A stretch of DNA of 7,798 nucleotides from Pseudomonadota bacterium (GTDB taxonomy: Bacteria > Pseudomonadota > Alphaproteobacteria > Thalassobaculales > Thalassobaculaceae): NCBI GenBank assembly GCA_027623845.1, contig JAQBUJ010000128.1, positions 1 to 7,798 of the forward strand, in the 5' to 3' direction. A model generated the notes under the pieces. The model was not told the origin of the DNA. It did not search any database and saw only the letters and a program-made list of their open reading frames with translations. Position numbers and translations under genes: made by a program. Positions 7,053 to 7,798 of this stretch are shown one piece after another. Every line of letters starts with the position of its first letter. Position 1 is the stretch's first letter.

Positions 7053-7077
7053 TCAACCGGCGTCCAGCCGCAGCGAA

Positions 7078-7143
7078 GAATCCTAAAGTTTTAGAGTCAT
7101 GCTGCCGAGATTCGGCTGGGCGAGATTCGGCTGGGCGAGATTC
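7078..7143. repeat. Five GANTC methylation sites spaced 15-16 bp apart
   Basis: GANTC sites start at 7078 (GAATC), 7094 (GAGTC), 7109, 7124 and 7139 (each GATTC), with spacings of 16, 15, 15 and 15 bp. The last three lie inside perfect tandem repeats; the first two lie outside them but keep nearly the same spacing. GANTC is the target of the cell-cycle methyltransferase CcrM in Alphaproteobacteria. Whether this organism has CcrM cannot be seen here. Confidence 0.7.
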
Positions 7144-7150
7144 GGCTGGG
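7106..7150. repeat. Three perfect tandem copies of a 15-bp unit
   Basis: CGAGATTCGGCTGGG occurs at 7106-7120, 7121-7135 and 7136-7150 with no differences between copies. It lies between the gyrB stop and the stop of the convergent - strand gene. Perfect identity suggests recent expansion by slippage or active maintenance. A frame through it would read a repeated RFGWA, but this looks like chance. Confidence 0.95.
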
Positions 7151-7171
7151 AAGGTCCCCGCCGGCTTTATT
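7143..7171 (+). terminator. Possible terminator of gyrB
   Basis: CGGCTGGG (7143-7150) pairs with CCCCGCCG (7156-7163) with one mismatch around an AAGGT loop, followed by GCTTTATT. The T-tract is weak and interrupted. The hairpin overlaps the third tandem repeat and runs into the stop codon of the convergent gene. No better candidate lies between 7053 and 7166; CTAAA-GT-TTTAG (7083-7094) is too short and AT-rich. Confidence 0.35.
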
Positions 7172-7604
7172 CGTCCCGGGCGCGTTGTTCTTCCTCGCGG
7201 ATCTTGCGTTCCTTTTCTTCGCGCGCTTCGTCCAGAGCGTCATTAATCTGCTTGAAACTCAGCGGCGTCGTCACTTGCCGTCGCTTTCGATACGCCTCGG
7301 GAATCACCGCGCGCGTGACCGCCAAAAGCACATAAGTGATCGGCCGAACCACAAATGAGAGCGGCCACCACAGCGGTGCCAGAAATCGATAGAGATGCGG
7401 CATGGTCTCACCGGTGGCCAAAATCACCACCGCCGCGACGACCCAATAGGCGCCGTCGGCAAACCCATGCCACCACCACCAGGCCCAGCACCCCATCAGC
7501 ACGGTGCAAGCGGTCCGCGTAAGAGCTGTTTCCGGCGGAATAATCCGCGGCCCGTTCAACTCTTCTTCGGGAATGTCCGGGGGACGGGTAAAAAATTCCG
7601 ACAT
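7167..7604 (-). CDS. Uncharacterised 145-aa membrane protein
   Basis: I do not recognise this protein. From ATG 7604 it has a Pro- and Glu-rich N-terminus (about 1-26), then hydrophobic segments at about 28-48 and 52-65 and a longer one at about 76-101 that may form one or two helices. The first segment is very tryptophan-rich, with WAWWWW at 40-45. After RKRR (106-109) comes a highly charged tail (115-145) of Glu, Arg and Lys, likely a cytoplasmic helix or coiled coil. The positive cluster after the last segment suggests that the C-terminus is in the cytoplasm. ATG 7604 is preferred over an in-frame ATG at 7667 because it overlaps the upstream stop as TGATG, with GGCGGCGAG upstream as a possible ribosome site. 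It converges on gyrB. Its function is unknown. Confidence 0.7.
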   Translation of the reverse strand: MSEFFTRPPDIPEEELNGPRIIPPETALTRTACTVLMGCWAWWWWHGFADGAYWVVAAVVILATGETMPHLYRFLAPLWWPLSFVVRPITYVLLAVTRAVIPEAYRKRRQVTTPLSFKQINDALDEAREEKERKIREEEQRARDE

Positions 7605-7789
7605 CACACACTCGCCGCCAGGATTCGACTGAGCTGCGAAAGATCCCGCCCAGTTTCCCGGCTCCATTGGTTAAAGGCTTCCTGCACCGCAGCGCACGCC
7701 CGCTTGGAGGTCGCAGGCTTATCGATCACACCCTCCCGGATCAAGGCCGTCACCACATCCTTGGAGAAGATATAGGCGGGTTTCCCCAT
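7604..7789 (-). CDS. Uncharacterised small protein, possibly 5'-partial
   Basis: From ATG 7789 the product is 61 aa, begins MGKPAYIFSKDVV and ends SRILAASV. I do not recognise the family. It looks soluble and helical, with amphipathic stretches at about 11-20 and 28-60, no membrane segment and no cysteine pair (one Cys). Its TGA (7606-7604) overlaps the ATG of the membrane-protein gene by one base, so the two are probably translationally coupled and may act together. No Shine-Dalgarno sequence is visible in the nine bases left before the window edge, and the frame stays open to that edge, so the true start may lie outside. Confidence 0.6.
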   Translation of the reverse strand: MGKPAYIFSKDVVTALIREGVIDKPATSKRACAAVQEAFNQWSRETGRDLSQLSRILAASV

Positions 7790-7798
7790 GAAACGCAG

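Noticed and set aside
7049..7335. Two + strand frames running through the tandem repeats behind gyrB
   Set aside because: They start at or after the gyrB stop without ribosome sites, are made of repeat and Arg/Ser-rich sequence, and oppose the better-supported - strand gene.
7395..7775. 126-codon + strand frame opposite the two small - strand genes
   Set aside because: Its product is Pro, His and Arg-rich low complexity, typical of an antisense shadow; the - strand pair has a coupled TGATG overlap and membrane segments.

Overview
The window holds the conserved chromosome-replication block dnaA-dnaN-recF-gyrB on the + strand, followed by two small unrecognised genes on the - strand. Protein style (DnaA with SRLGWGL, DnaN beginning MKFTIDRAALL, GyrB with PLRGKILNVERA), GC-rich coding sequence and many GANTC sites (the CcrM methylation motif of Alphaproteobacteria) point to an alphaproteobacterium, perhaps near Rhodospirillales. 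This is inferred from motifs, not from a database search.

Layout: positions 1-600 are a long non-coding leader, AT-rich at about 180-345 and dense in palindromes. It is a possible replication-origin or regulatory region, with only degenerate DnaA-box-like sites. Just before dnaA is a possible 32-codon leader ORF (510-608) with a strong Shine-Dalgarno sequence; its stop overlaps the dnaA start. dnaA (601-2019) ends ahead of a compact intrinsic terminator (2082-2104), and an extended -10 promoter (2114-2122) probably starts a separate dnaN-recF-gyrB transcript. dnaN (2223-3341), recF (3386-4588) and gyrB (4623-7052) are separated by only 44 and 34 nt. Behind gyrB lies a 114-nt convergent intergenic region with three perfect 15-bp tandem repeats and five GANTC sites spaced 15-16 bp apart. 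On the - strand, a small soluble protein gene (7604-7789, perhaps continuing past the window edge) is coupled by a TGATG overlap to a 145-aa membrane protein gene (7167-7604).

Functionally, DnaA opens the origin, DnaN is the sliding clamp, RecF acts in recombinational gap repair and GyrB is the ATPase subunit of gyrase that relieves supercoiling. No defence system, CRISPR array, RNA gene or insertion sequence was seen. The coding core is ordinary. The unusual material is in the non-coding DNA: the dnaA leader, the dnaN leader and the GANTC repeat array behind gyrB.
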